A DNA stretch of 64,000 bases, from the NCBI RefSeq assembly GCF_040448675.1, contig NZ_CP159289.1, forward strand, positions 5,377,001 to 5,441,000. Direction: 5' to 3'. The stretch is from Dyadobacter sp. 676 (GTDB lineage Bacteria > Bacteroidota > Bacteroidia > Cytophagales > Spirosomataceae). Of the stretch, positions 1-9,042 are shown one piece after another (positions within the stretch are counted from its first letter, which is position 1; each line of letters starts with the position of its first letter). The notes under the pieces were generated by a model. It was not told the DNA's origin and did not search any database. It saw nothing but the letters and a program-made list of their open reading frames with translations. The position numbers and the translations under genes were made by a program.

Positions 1-2339
1 AAGGTGGTAAACGCCATCAACCATGAATTACGGTTTGTCGAGGAAATGGACTATTCAGCGTATTTTCTAACAGTATATGATATTGTCCGTTTCGCCCGCG
101 AGCGCGGCATCCTTTGCCAGGGACGCGGATCGGCCGCGAATTCCACCGTATGCTTCTGTCTGGGAATTACTAGTGTCGATCCAACGAAGTTCGATTTGCT
201 CTTTGAGCGGTTTATATCTTCGGCTCGAAATGAACCACCGGACATAGACGTGGATTTTGAGCATGAGCGGCGCGAGGAAGTCATTCAATACATCTATGAG
301 AAGTATGGTCGCGACCGCTCGGCTATTGTGGCTACTGTTACGCAGCTACACCAGAAAGGAGCCATCCGCGACGTCGCAAAGGTAATGGGGATGTCAGTGG
401 ATGCTATTAACAAGCTTTCCAGCTCCATTTGGGAGTTTACCGATGAATGGTTTGAGGGTAAGCGGATTTCAGATCAGGGTTTTAATGCAGACGATCCTCA
501 TTTAATTAAAACTCTTGATTTAACCCGTCAGTTCATGGGCTTTCCTCGGCAGCTTGGCCAGCATACAGGTGGCTTTGTGATCACCCAAGGAAAGATTACG
601 GACCTTTGCCCGATCCTGAATGCCCGAATGCCGGGCCGCACAAACATCGAATGGAACAAAGATGACATTGATGCGCTTGGCTTTCTCAAAATTGATGTGC
701 TTGCCCTGGGTATGCTCACCTGTATCCGCAAAGCGTTCGACCTTGCTAAGTTGCATTACGGGCTCAATCTCACGCTGGCCAATATCCCGCAGGACGACCC
801 GGCAGTCTATGAAATGATCGGCCATGCCGACACTATCGGCGTGTTCCAGATTGAGAGCCGTGCACAACAATCAATGCTACCACGGCTAAAGCCAAAGGAC
901 TTTTATGACCTGGTCATAGAAGTAGCGATCGTGCGGCCTGGACCGATCCAGGGTGATATGGTGCATCCCTATTTGCGACGCCGGAACGGCGAGGAGCCTG
1001 TCGAATTTCCTTCCAAGGAGCTGGAAGACATTTTGGGAAGGACGCTTGGGGTACCACTGTTTCAAGAACAGGCAATGAAAATTGCGATTGTAGCCGCAGG
1101 TTTTACTCCTACAGAGGCAGACAAGTTGCGCCGCAGCATGGCAACTTTCAAACTTAGCGGTATGGTCACCCAATTTGAAAAAAATTGGTTGACGGCATGA
1201 CCGGTCGCGGTTATACGGAAGAGTACGCAAGGCGTATTTTTAAGCAACTAGAAGGCTTTGGCAGTTACGGCTTCCCGGAAAGCCATGCGGCCAGCTTCGC
1301 CTTACTGGTCTATGTTTCCTGTTGGCTCAAATACTATTACCCGGATGTGTTTTGCGCTGCTCTGCTCAACAGCCAGCCCATGGGATTTTATCAGCCGGCG
1401 CAGATAGTTGGCGATGCGCGAAACCACGGGGTTGTTGTTCGCCCGGTAGATGTAAACCTTTCCTATTGGGACAACACCCTTGAAGAGCAGGATGGCAAAT
1501 ACCGCGCAGTGCGCCTGGGATTTCGCCAAATAAAAGGTATCCGTCAGGAGGACATGGAACTGCTGGTGAGTGGAAGAGTAACACCTTATAAAGCCATTCA
1601 TCACATAAGGGATGCCGGTGTGTCGCAGGCGGCATTGGAAAGACTCGCGGATGCCGACGCCTTTCGCTCAATGGGCATGGATCGCAGGAAAGCTATGTGG
1701 GAAGCCACCGCACTTTCTGATCGTCCGATGGGCATATTTACCGGCCATCAATCAGCAAGCGATTTCGAAGAGCCTGTTTCGCTTCCCAAATTGTCTTTGT
1801 CAGAGCACGTCGTTCAGGACTACGCTTCTATTGCTCTGTCGCTTAAGGCACATCCCGTGAGCTTTGTCCGCCAGCAGCTTACCGCAAACTTTGTCACTTG
1901 CAACAGCGATCTTTCTAAGTTTAAGGATGGTATGATCATCAGAGTGGCTGGTCTTGTCCTGGTACGCCAAAGGCCGGGCACCGCAGGTGGCGTATGCTTC
2001 ATTACAATCGAGGACGAAACAGGCGTTGCGAACTTGGTTGTCTTTAAAAGCCTGTTTGAAAAGTTTCGATCGGAAATCCTGACATCCCGCCTTTTAATGG
2101 TTGAGGGAAAGTTGCAGATCGAAGGTGAAGTCATTCACGTCGTGGCTAAGCGATGCTTTAATATGTCGGCCCTGCTACGTGGATTAAATGTAAGTAATGA
2201 CGAAGACCCGGATGTGTCGACCCTGTCACGAGCAGACGAAAGGGACGAATACGCCAGCCAGGCAGTCAATAAAAAAACACAGGTTCGCAAAAAAGCCGTC
2301 CAGCTTGAAATCTTTCCCTCTGGGCGGAATTTCAGGTAG
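1..2339 (+). CDS. dnaE2: Error-prone DNA polymerase III alpha (DnaE2/ImuC), 5'-partial and frameshifted
   Basis: C-terminal two thirds of the translesion polymerase of the SOS mutasome (ImuA-ImuB-DnaE2). The start and PHP domain lie before the window. The catalytic motif PDIDVDF is near visible residue 80 and the third acidic motif (FLKIDVLALGML) near 225; the helix-hairpin-helix region, the family stretch GFGSYGFPESHAASFALLVY and an OB fold follow. The frame is broken at an A7 run (1178-1184). The upstream frame stops at 1200, while the downstream frame (from TTG 1185) continues as LVDGMTGRGY and reaches 2339. One more A would restore FEKKLVDGM. The codons gaa-aaa-aat form a heptamer A_AAA_AAT that fits -1 slippage. 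A sequencing indel, real mutation or slippage cannot be separated here. An SRAP gene lies downstream, consistent with an SOS cluster. Identity is firm; intactness is not. Confidence 0.93.
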
Positions 2340-2392
2340 TTTTCACAATTTGAAACAACTTTACTAAATTGAATGTAAACCCTGATGACCTA

Positions 2393-2869
2393 ATGACCGC
2401 CGCCTACAATCCCTTTGAAATCCTCAATATTCCGATGTTGAAGCGGATTGCGCAGCATGGCAATCACTTCATTGTGCTGCAGCGGTTCAACTGGCCCGGC
2501 ATAGAGCCTGGCCGCGGCTTTATGGGCACTCCTTACACCGATCAGGTCAAAGCAGCGCAGCACGTTTCGCACTTGTCAGAGAAAGAAGGAAAGGTATTAA
2601 ACCTCAGTGCAGACGCCACCAAAATTACCGACCTGATCAATGATCCGAAATACTACTTATTCCTTAATACTTTTCGTGACCCCAATTGGGATAACAGAAT
2701 TCTTAAACATTATCAAAGAAATATTATATCTTACCTGAAAGCGAGAATGCCCATCCGGCAAACCGACCAGATTGACATCAACCTTTCGCTACAGTACGGA
2801 AGGCTCAAAGCAGTTGTTACTGCGAACGGACCGGAACACACTTTTGATGCATATGAAATGATTAAATAA
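2393..2869 (+). CDS. Conserved-looking hypothetical protein between dnaE2 and SRAP gene
   Basis: About 158 residues from ATG 2393; a TTG start at 2369 would add 8 residues. I do not recognise the family. No signal peptide or membrane segment is visible, so it is probably a cytosolic globular protein. It lies 54 bases after dnaE2 and 8 bases before the SRAP gene on the same strand, so co-transcription with SOS genes is likely. Its C-terminal stretch LKAVVTANGPEHT recurs in a decayed locus near 35120, again next to an SRAP fragment. This suggests the hypothetical-SRAP pair is an ancestral unit. A role in damage tolerance is inference from context only. Confidence 0.75.
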   Translation: MTAAYNPFEILNIPMLKRIAQHGNHFIVLQRFNWPGIEPGRGFMGTPYTDQVKAAQHVSHLSEKEGKVLNLSADATKITDLINDPKYYLFLNTFRDPNWDNRILKHYQRNIISYLKARMPIRQTDQIDINLSLQYGRLKAVVTANGPEHTFDAYEMIK

Positions 2870-2877
2870 AGCGCCCT

Positions 2878-3675
2878 ATGTGTTACGACATCTCACTACA
2901 CAGCGACATTGAGCTGACTCGGGAAGTGTTCCCAAAAGTCAAGGATCAGCGTGTCAGCCTGGAATCCCCAAATCAGGAACACGTCCTTTCTTTCGGTTTT
3001 CCGGAATTTCCGATTATTTCCCGGCAAGGAGCCGACTTGATTCTTTCGAACATGGAGTGGTCGGTCGATCCGACCTACGAGAAAGACCCTGTAATGCGCA
3101 AGAAAAAGAGGATCAAAATGGCTGACATGCAATCCGAGCGCGTGCTCGGCGATACACGTTCATACTGGTACCGTTTGCGCAAAAACAGGTGCCTGATTCC
3201 GGTGAGTGGCACTTACGAGCATCGGGCGATTACCGGCTGGGCCAATAAGGTCCCGTATTACATTTGGGCAAAAGATCGCGCAATACAATTTTTGCCTGGC
3301 TTGTACCAGCTCTATGAGAGCATTGGTCCAAATGGTGAAAAAATACAACTGGGCAGCTTTGGAATGCTGACGCGCACAGCCAATGAAGTGATGGCCAATA
3401 TTCATAATGACGGGGAGTTTAAGCACCGGATGCCACTGTTCCTGACGCCGGAATTGGAGCAATTCTGGCTGTCTGAACATTTCACGGATGCTGACATGAA
3501 GGCAGTTTTTGATTATCAGCTACCATCTGAAATGCTTGCTTATCATCCGGTTTTCAGCGTGAGAGGTAAAAAGCCGCGACCCGATGGGAAACATAAGTAT
3601 GAGCCGTGGCATTATGACGACCTCCCGCCTTTGGGGAATGATGAGCCAAGGCAACCGCAGTTGTCAATTTTCTAG
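2878..3675 (+). CDS. SRAP-domain protein (SOS response-associated peptidase, YedK/HMCES family)
   Basis: 265 residues starting MCYD. In this family Cys2 becomes the N-terminal residue after Met removal and crosslinks to abasic sites in single-stranded DNA, shielding them. The family's other key positions are recognisable: the glutamate in CLIPVSGTYEH (E114) and the histidine in FKHRMPLFLTP (H183). The domain spans nearly the whole protein and ends in a KPRPDGKHKYEPW-type tail. It follows the unknown gene by 8 bases, and dnaE2 is just upstream, which fits SOS/abasic-site processing. The start is fixed by the need for Cys at position 2. A broken paralogue lies at 34832-35218. Confidence 0.93.
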   Translation: MCYDISLHSDIELTREVFPKVKDQRVSLESPNQEHVLSFGFPEFPIISRQGADLILSNMEWSVDPTYEKDPVMRKKKRIKMADMQSERVLGDTRSYWYRLRKNRCLIPVSGTYEHRAITGWANKVPYYIWAKDRAIQFLPGLYQLYESIGPNGEKIQLGSFGMLTRTANEVMANIHNDGEFKHRMPLFLTPELEQFWLSEHFTDADMKAVFDYQLPSEMLAYHPVFSVRGKKPRPDGKHKYEPWHYDDLPPLGNDEPRQPQLSIF

Positions 3676-4058
3676 TTTGTCCGGCGCTATCAGCTTCAAA
3701 ACGTTTCGTCATCATTCGAGGCCAGCGCTTGTCACTAACAAATATTAGAGAGCTATGCAGGAAAAAGGCTAAATTTGTCGAAAACACCCTCAACTGACAC
3801 AAAATGCACTTGCCGTTCCCGCCATCAGCAATCAAATTCTCCACCAGCCGGTATGCTAGTCGTTTTCCCTATATGGGCGGTTGCTCGATACTTACATCTT
3901 CACTGACGCACTAGTGGCTTATATTCAGCAAATTGAAAATTAGCGGTTTCAGGTGTCGAAAAAAACATTATACAATTACAAAATACAGTTACCCAAAGCA
4001 TCAACAAAATTGTTACTTTGGGTATCAGACTCAAAACAATTAGATTAGAAGTAAAATC
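3676..4058. other. Intergenic region upstream of the Dnd operon
   Basis: 383 bases without a credible ORF. Base composition shifts to A/T-rich toward the 3' end, where the defence island begins. The only clear structure is the 9-bp inverted repeat at 3990-4024. The dndC promoter should lie here, but no convincing TAnnTTTG box was found; TTACTTTG at 4013-4020 is a one-mismatch candidate overlapping the right arm of the inverted repeat. Confidence 0.6.
3990..4024. promoter_or_regulatory. Perfect 9-bp inverted repeat upstream of dndC, candidate operator
   Basis: tacccaaag (3990-3998) is matched exactly by ctttgggta (4016-4024), with 17 bases between the arms. The repeat sits 35 bases before the dndC ATG and overlaps a weak -7-like box. 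Arm-to-arm spacing of about 26 bases (2.5 helical turns) suits a dimeric DNA-binding regulator. It could instead be a weak mRNA stem in the leader. No dndB-type regulator is encoded nearby, so the binder, if any, is unknown. Confidence 0.45.
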
Positions 4059-5381
4059 ATGGCATTAAACATACAGCATCTTGAACATGAAATAATTGAC
4101 CAATATCTATATGACACGCATCCTTCTAGGCCTTGGATCGTTGGTTTTAGCGGCGGAAAGGATAGCACAATGCTCTTGCAGGTCGTATGGAATGCTCTGC
4201 GGAAAATTGATCCAATATTGCTGACTAGGCAGGTGTATGTTGTGTGTAACGATACCTTGGTTGAAAATCCGAAAATTGTTAAGTTCATTAACAAAACACT
4301 GAAAAAAATCCAAAAGGCGGCTGTGGATCAACAAATTCCAATTGTTGTAGAAGAAACAATCCCAAAGCTAGATGACACATTCTGGGTGAGGCTCATCGGA
4401 CTTGGTTACCCGGCGCCTAACAGGTTTTACCGATGGTGCACGGAAAGACTTAAAATTAACCCAACTACTCGTCTAATAACAGAAAAAATCGCTGAAAACG
4501 GGGAGGTGATTCTCTTGCTAGGTACAAGGAGCGCAGAGAGTTCCAGCAGGGCAGCATCTATAAAGAAATTCGAGGTAACCGGCCAGCGGTTAAGAAAACA
4601 CCAATTGCCCAACGCATATGTCTATGCTGCTATCAAAGATGTTACGACAAATGAGTTATGGCAATATTTAAATCAAGTACCGCCACCATGGGGCGGAACG
4701 CACAAAGAACTTGTAACACTTTATAGGAATGCGAACGCCGGGGACTGTCCACTTGTAATTGACGATAGTACTCCGAGCTGCGGAAACAGCAGATTCGGTT
4801 GCTGGGTATGCACTGTGGTGAACAAAGACAGATCCATGGAAGGATTGATTGAAAACGGCGAAGAATGGATGCAACCCTTGTCTACAATTCGAAATTTTCT
4901 AGTCGAAACAAGAGATAATCCGGAAAAATGGAGAGAAAAAAAACGACGGGACGGTACGGAGAAAGAGGGAATCTGGGGGCCTTATAGGTTTGACACAAGA
5001 GTAGAGATATTAAAAAGGGTTCTCAAGGCTCAAAAGAGTCTAGAGGAAACGGAAGGAGTCGAACTTATTACACATCAAGAACTGGTGCTAATTCAGTTTC
5101 ATTGGTACCGAGACCTTTTCTTTAAAACAAAGGTCTCCGACATATATAACAAGATCTACAAAACACATCTGGACATGAGCAAACATGATGAGAAGTTCCG
5201 AGAGGAAGAAGAACTCTTGCGCAAGTCATGCAAACAAGAACCAAGTGACGTGGAACTAATTCAAGACCTACTAGCCCTTCAGAAGACGAAAACGCTGATG
5301 ATGCGAAAAAGAGGCCTATTAGACGATATCGAAAATCGGCTTGACCAGTTCATTAAGGATTCACAAGAAAGAAATATTTAA
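4059..5381 (+). CDS. dndC: DNA phosphorothioation sulfurtransferase DndC
   Basis: 440 residues. DndC activates the DNA backbone with ATP and helps replace a non-bridging phosphate oxygen with sulfur delivered from the cysteine desulfurase. The N-terminus carries the PP-loop SGGKDST (residues 31-37) of the PAPS-reductase/ATP-pyrophosphatase fold. The family signatures RWCTERLKINP and STPSCGNSRFGCWVCTVV follow. Cysteines at 127, 230, 241, 248 and 251 are likely Fe-S ligands. The C-terminal third is charged and helical. It is the first gene of a tight operon, with its stop sharing one base with the dndD ATG. Length and motifs match known DndC proteins; confidence is high. Confidence 0.96.
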   Translation: MALNIQHLEHEIIDQYLYDTHPSRPWIVGFSGGKDSTMLLQVVWNALRKIDPILLTRQVYVVCNDTLVENPKIVKFINKTLKKIQKAAVDQQIPIVVEETIPKLDDTFWVRLIGLGYPAPNRFYRWCTERLKINPTTRLITEKIAENGEVILLLGTRSAESSSRAASIKKFEVTGQRLRKHQLPNAYVYAAIKDVTTNELWQYLNQVPPPWGGTHKELVTLYRNANAGDCPLVIDDSTPSCGNSRFGCWVCTVVNKDRSMEGLIENGEEWMQPLSTIRNFLVETRDNPEKWREKKRRDGTEKEGIWGPYRFDTRVEILKRVLKAQKSLEETEGVELITHQELVLIQFHWYRDLFFKTKVSDIYNKIYKTHLDMSKHDEKFREEEELLRKSCKQEPSDVELIQDLLALQKTKTLMMRKRGLLDDIENRLDQFIKDSQERNI

Positions 5382-7479
5382 TGACGATAAAAGATATTAC
5401 ACTGAATAATTTCCGCATCTATAAGGGCGAGAATTTGATCGACCTCAGCTCAGAGGGAAAGAGAAACATATACATAGTGAGCGGCAGGAATGGATTCGGA
5501 AAAACCACGTTCTTAATGTCGTTAGTATGGTGTATGTATGGTCGAAATATGCAGGAAGTAGATGATCTTTATAAAAAAGAAATCGAAGATCAAGGAGGAT
5601 ACAGTAAGTACATTACAGGCTCATTGAATAGGCTGGCCAAAACCGAAGGAGAGCATAGCTTCTCGGTTTCAATCCTTTTCGAAAACATAAATATTCCTCA
5701 GCTTGGCCCTTGCAAGGAAATTCTTATAAAAAGGCAATATAACACACTCACCGGTAGTGAGGATTTAGACGTTTTGATTGACGGCTACCAAAGTGAGTTG
5801 GCAAAGGAAGTCGGCCAAGAGATTTTTATCCGGGAATTTATTATGCCAATTGAAATCGCGAAATTTTTCTTTTTTGATGCAGAAAAAATCGTGAATCTAG
5901 CCGAAGTCACAACTAACGAGCAAAGAAAGAAATTAAGCCGCGCATATTCGGAAGTTCTAGGGATAAAAAAGTACGAGGACATAAGAGGAAATCTGGAAAA
6001 CCTACAATTGAAACTCCGCCAAGAGTCAGCAAGCGCGGCTGAAAAGGGACAATTAGAAAAAATAAAAGCGGAAGTCCATTCATTCGAAGAGCAGATTAAG
6101 GAGAACGAGGGTAAAATCGTTGACCTAAGAGAATTGCGTAACGAAAAAAACAAGGAGTCCCGAGATATCCAGGAAAAGTTAATAAGAGAAGGTAGCCTAA
6201 TCACGGTAGAAGAGTTACAAAAACTTAGGCAACTCGAAGAAGAACTAAATAAGCGGCAGTCGGATTTACAGACTGAGTTGAAGGATTCATACGATATCAT
6301 TCCTTTTGCCATCGTTGGTGAGACTTTCCTCGACGTCAGCAAACAACTCGAAAATGAAGCGAATTTTAAAGCGGCGCAATACAAAGAAGAAAATGTGCGG
6401 GGGGTGACAAATAAGATCTTAACAGATTTATTGAACACTCCGAAGCCCTCTGATTTGCCAATCGATCACAGGGTTCACGGCTTCTATGCAGATTCGTTTG
6501 AGAAATTAATCAGAAAACATTTCTTTGCCGACACGCCTGCCCTACCGGACGAGTTTAGGGTATTGCATGAATTTTCCGATTCAAAAAAAGAACGAGCTCT
6601 CTGCACTGCTAAGCAACATTAAACTTTCCTTTCGAGAGTCGTTTAGGCGGATAAATGCCGAGTACAATTTGGCCCGAAACGAATTAAACAATATTCGGAG
6701 ACGCATAAAAGATGCTGAGGCAAATCAGGAAAACCCGATAATAGCCGAACTCCGGCGAAGAAAAGAAGAGCTGGATACAGAAATCGTCAGAATCGACGAC
6801 ACGGTAGACTCACTAAACAGGGAAATTGGTGAATTTCTGAACGAAAAAACCCAACGGGCAAAGCGTATAGAGGAGCTCTCAAAAAAAATTAAGTGTTTCG
6901 GAGAAAAATAAAACAAAAGACGAAATTATTGCCCGAAATATCACAAACCTTAAAGATTTTATTTCAAAATTCAAGGCTAAAAAGAAAGCATCCCTAGAGT
7001 CTCAAATTCTGGCAGGACTAGAAACACTTATGCATAAAAAAGGTTTCATCAAGAAAGTAGAAGTTGAAATAATTGGCGATGATATTGACATCATCTTAAG
7101 GAATATACGTGGAGAAGAGATAAAAAAGGAATCTCTCAGCAAGGGTGAACAGCAAATGTACGCAACCGCGCTGCTGCGCGGTCTGGTAGAAGAGAGTGAC
7201 ATTCAGTTCCCTGTCTTTATTGATTCACCTATGCAAAAGTTCGACGAGCAGCACGCTGAAAATATTGTAAAGTATTTTTACCCCAATATATCCGATCAAG
7301 TCGTGATATTCCCACTTATTAATAAGGAGTTGACGGAGAGGGAATATAAATTTATTTCAAAGCATATCGCAAAGACGGTATTAATAAACAATCTGCATGA
7401 AGACAAGAGTGAATTCATTTCGCTCCCTCCAGACGATTTCCTGAACACCTATAATAGAATGTATAATCATGTTAATTAA
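5381..7479 (+). CDS. dndD: DNA sulfur modification ATPase DndD (SMC/RecN-like), two apparent frameshifts
   Basis: About 698 residues once two single-base shifts are corrected. DndD is the SMC-like ATPase of the DndCDE complex. Walker A GRNGFGKTT is at residues 35-43, long charged coiled coils fill the middle, and the ABC-type signature LSKGEQQ (nt ~7135) and Walker B FPVFIDSP (nt ~7207) lie at the C-terminus. The frame changes at an A7 run (6583-6589) and again at an A8 run (6881-6888). Each site reads through if one A is removed, giving DSKKNELS and LSKKLSVS. Both shifts are +1 in direction, so they do not fit ordinary -1 programmed frameshifting. The gene overlaps dndC by 1 base and the next gene by 11. 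Extra bases may be sequencing errors, contingency tracts or inactivating mutations. Confidence 0.92.
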
Positions 7480-9037
7480 CATACGGACTTCAGAATCCAA
7501 CAAGCCGGTCGTTCAGGAACTTTCTAGAAAAGTATTTCCTGGTGCTTCAGAAAATTACATATCGAGGGTTGCCTTTGCATACTCAATATCTCGCGGTGCG
7601 CATTTCGACCCAAGCAACAAAGAACATTTGCTAGATAGTCGTGGGAAAGAATACAAGGACGATATTCTATTTGGAAATTACAGAGACTATTACATTGCGA
7701 TAATATGCCAACATTATCAACTCCACAAAACTGATCCAAGTATTGCAAAATATATAAAAATGCATATTGATCATGGATTGAAGTTGATGAACAAGTTATT
7801 TGAAGAAAATAAAAATTATTCAGGACTAGACTTTTTGCTGGAACATATTGAGAAGGGAATTGAAGCCTTAGATGAAACCACACAAGATAACGACGCCATC
7901 CTTTTAGATGAGCAAACCAGAAGGAATCGGATCTCCAATAAAAGGTACTTTGCAAATTCAATGAAAATTAAGGTTGGGAGCACGTTCAACGGAGAAGATA
8001 TTTATTTTAAGATGAACGACATCAGTATCCACAATAATGCTCATGTAGCCGTTGCCGGCAATTCAGGTGTTGGGAAAACCTACTTCGCGAATTCATATTT
8101 GCAGCAGGTCGTTAGTGAATCAACCGGCCTCGTAAACTTCATCTATTTAGACTTCAAGGGGCTTAAAAAAGAAGACGAAAAGGCGCTACAACCTTTCTTT
8201 GAAAAGACCAAGGCCACGTATATCGATGCGCCACAAAAGCCATTTCCGATAAATCCATTAGCTTTTATTGATATTGTCAATGAAAAAAATCGCCTAATGG
8301 GAATAAATAAATTCGTTGACATAATTTCCAATTATAGCAACATTGGAAAAGTTCAACAGCAAACGTTGAAAGAAGCAACGAGACTAGCATTTCAGAACTC
8401 AAAAAAAGGGACGTATCCATCACTTCTGGAAATATATAAGAATGTTCTGGCCGTTGATGATAAACCGAGCACATTGACTCAGATCCTTCAAGATTTAAGT
8501 GAAATGGAGCTTTTCCAAACTACTGTAGACTTAAAGGACAGCTTCCTTAATAAGAACATCTATGTAAGCCTATCCGGCGACTTGCCGAACAATGTGCGCT
8601 TTACATCAGTCTTCCTCATCATCAATTACATTTATAACACGTTCATGAATATGGATAATGCACCGATTGAAGGAAACTTCCAAGGAATGCGTTATATTTT
8701 ACTCATCGATGAGGCACATGTAATATTTAAGGAGAAGAAAAGCCAAGACCTTCTCGAAAAAATACTTCGGGAAATTCGTAGTAAGGGCGTTTCTGTAATG
8801 TTGCTTTCCCAGGGTATTGAAGAGTTCAATCAGCCCACCTTTGACTTCAGTAGTATGTGTGAAACGGCTTTCTTATTCGATATTAAAGACAAAATTAACC
8901 TAAGGCTAATGCAGAAATTTCTGGGTGTCGGTGACAAGGATCTTAACAGGTTAAAACAAAGTATGGAGAACATTCAACGATATCAACTTGTGAGTAACCT
9001 TAAAGAATATAAGGTGGCCGAACTATTTAAAGCATAA
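7469..9037 (+). CDS. dndE: DndE domain fused to a HerA/FtsK-like ATPase
   Basis: 522 residues. Residues 1 to ~115 match the DndE pattern: a helical DNA-binding subunit with YISRVAFAYSISRG, a DSRGKEY segment, and a closing IKMHIDHGL helix. DndE alone is usually about 110-120 residues. Here a linker (~115-165) leads to a HerA/VirB4-type motor with Walker A AGNSGVGKT (~196-204) and Walker B LLIDEAH (~411-417), then LREIRSKGVSVMLLSQG, which resembles the HerA/FtsK sensor strand. The product probably couples phosphorothioation, or phosphorothioate surveillance, to DNA translocation. Its ATG overlaps dndD by 11 bases and its stop is 5 bases before the next gene. The DndE assignment is strong by pattern and context; the motor's role is inference. 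Confidence 0.88.
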   Translation: MLINIRTSESNKPVVQELSRKVFPGASENYISRVAFAYSISRGAHFDPSNKEHLLDSRGKEYKDDILFGNYRDYYIAIICQHYQLHKTDPSIAKYIKMHIDHGLKLMNKLFEENKNYSGLDFLLEHIEKGIEALDETTQDNDAILLDEQTRRNRISNKRYFANSMKIKVGSTFNGEDIYFKMNDISIHNNAHVAVAGNSGVGKTYFANSYLQQVVSESTGLVNFIYLDFKGLKKEDEKALQPFFEKTKATYIDAPQKPFPINPLAFIDIVNEKNRLMGINKFVDIISNYSNIGKVQQQTLKEATRLAFQNSKKGTYPSLLEIYKNVLAVDDKPSTLTQILQDLSEMELFQTTVDLKDSFLNKNIYVSLSGDLPNNVRFTSVFLIINYIYNTFMNMDNAPIEGNFQGMRYILLIDEAHVIFKEKKSQDLLEKILREIRSKGVSVMLLSQGIEEFNQPTFDFSSMCETAFLFDIKDKINLRLMQKFLGVGDKDLNRLKQSMENIQRYQLVSNLKEYKVAELFKA

Positions 9038-9042
9038 CCTCT

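Noticed and set aside
5785-6438. 217-codon minus-strand ORF inside dndD
   Set aside because: It is antisense to the SMC-like coiled-coil region, and its Ser/Phe-rich composition is the mirror of Glu/Lys-rich coding sequence.
6583-6888. Programmed -1 frameshifting in dndD
   Set aside because: Both breaks need a +1 change (one A fewer), so the slippery heptamers do not restore the frame.
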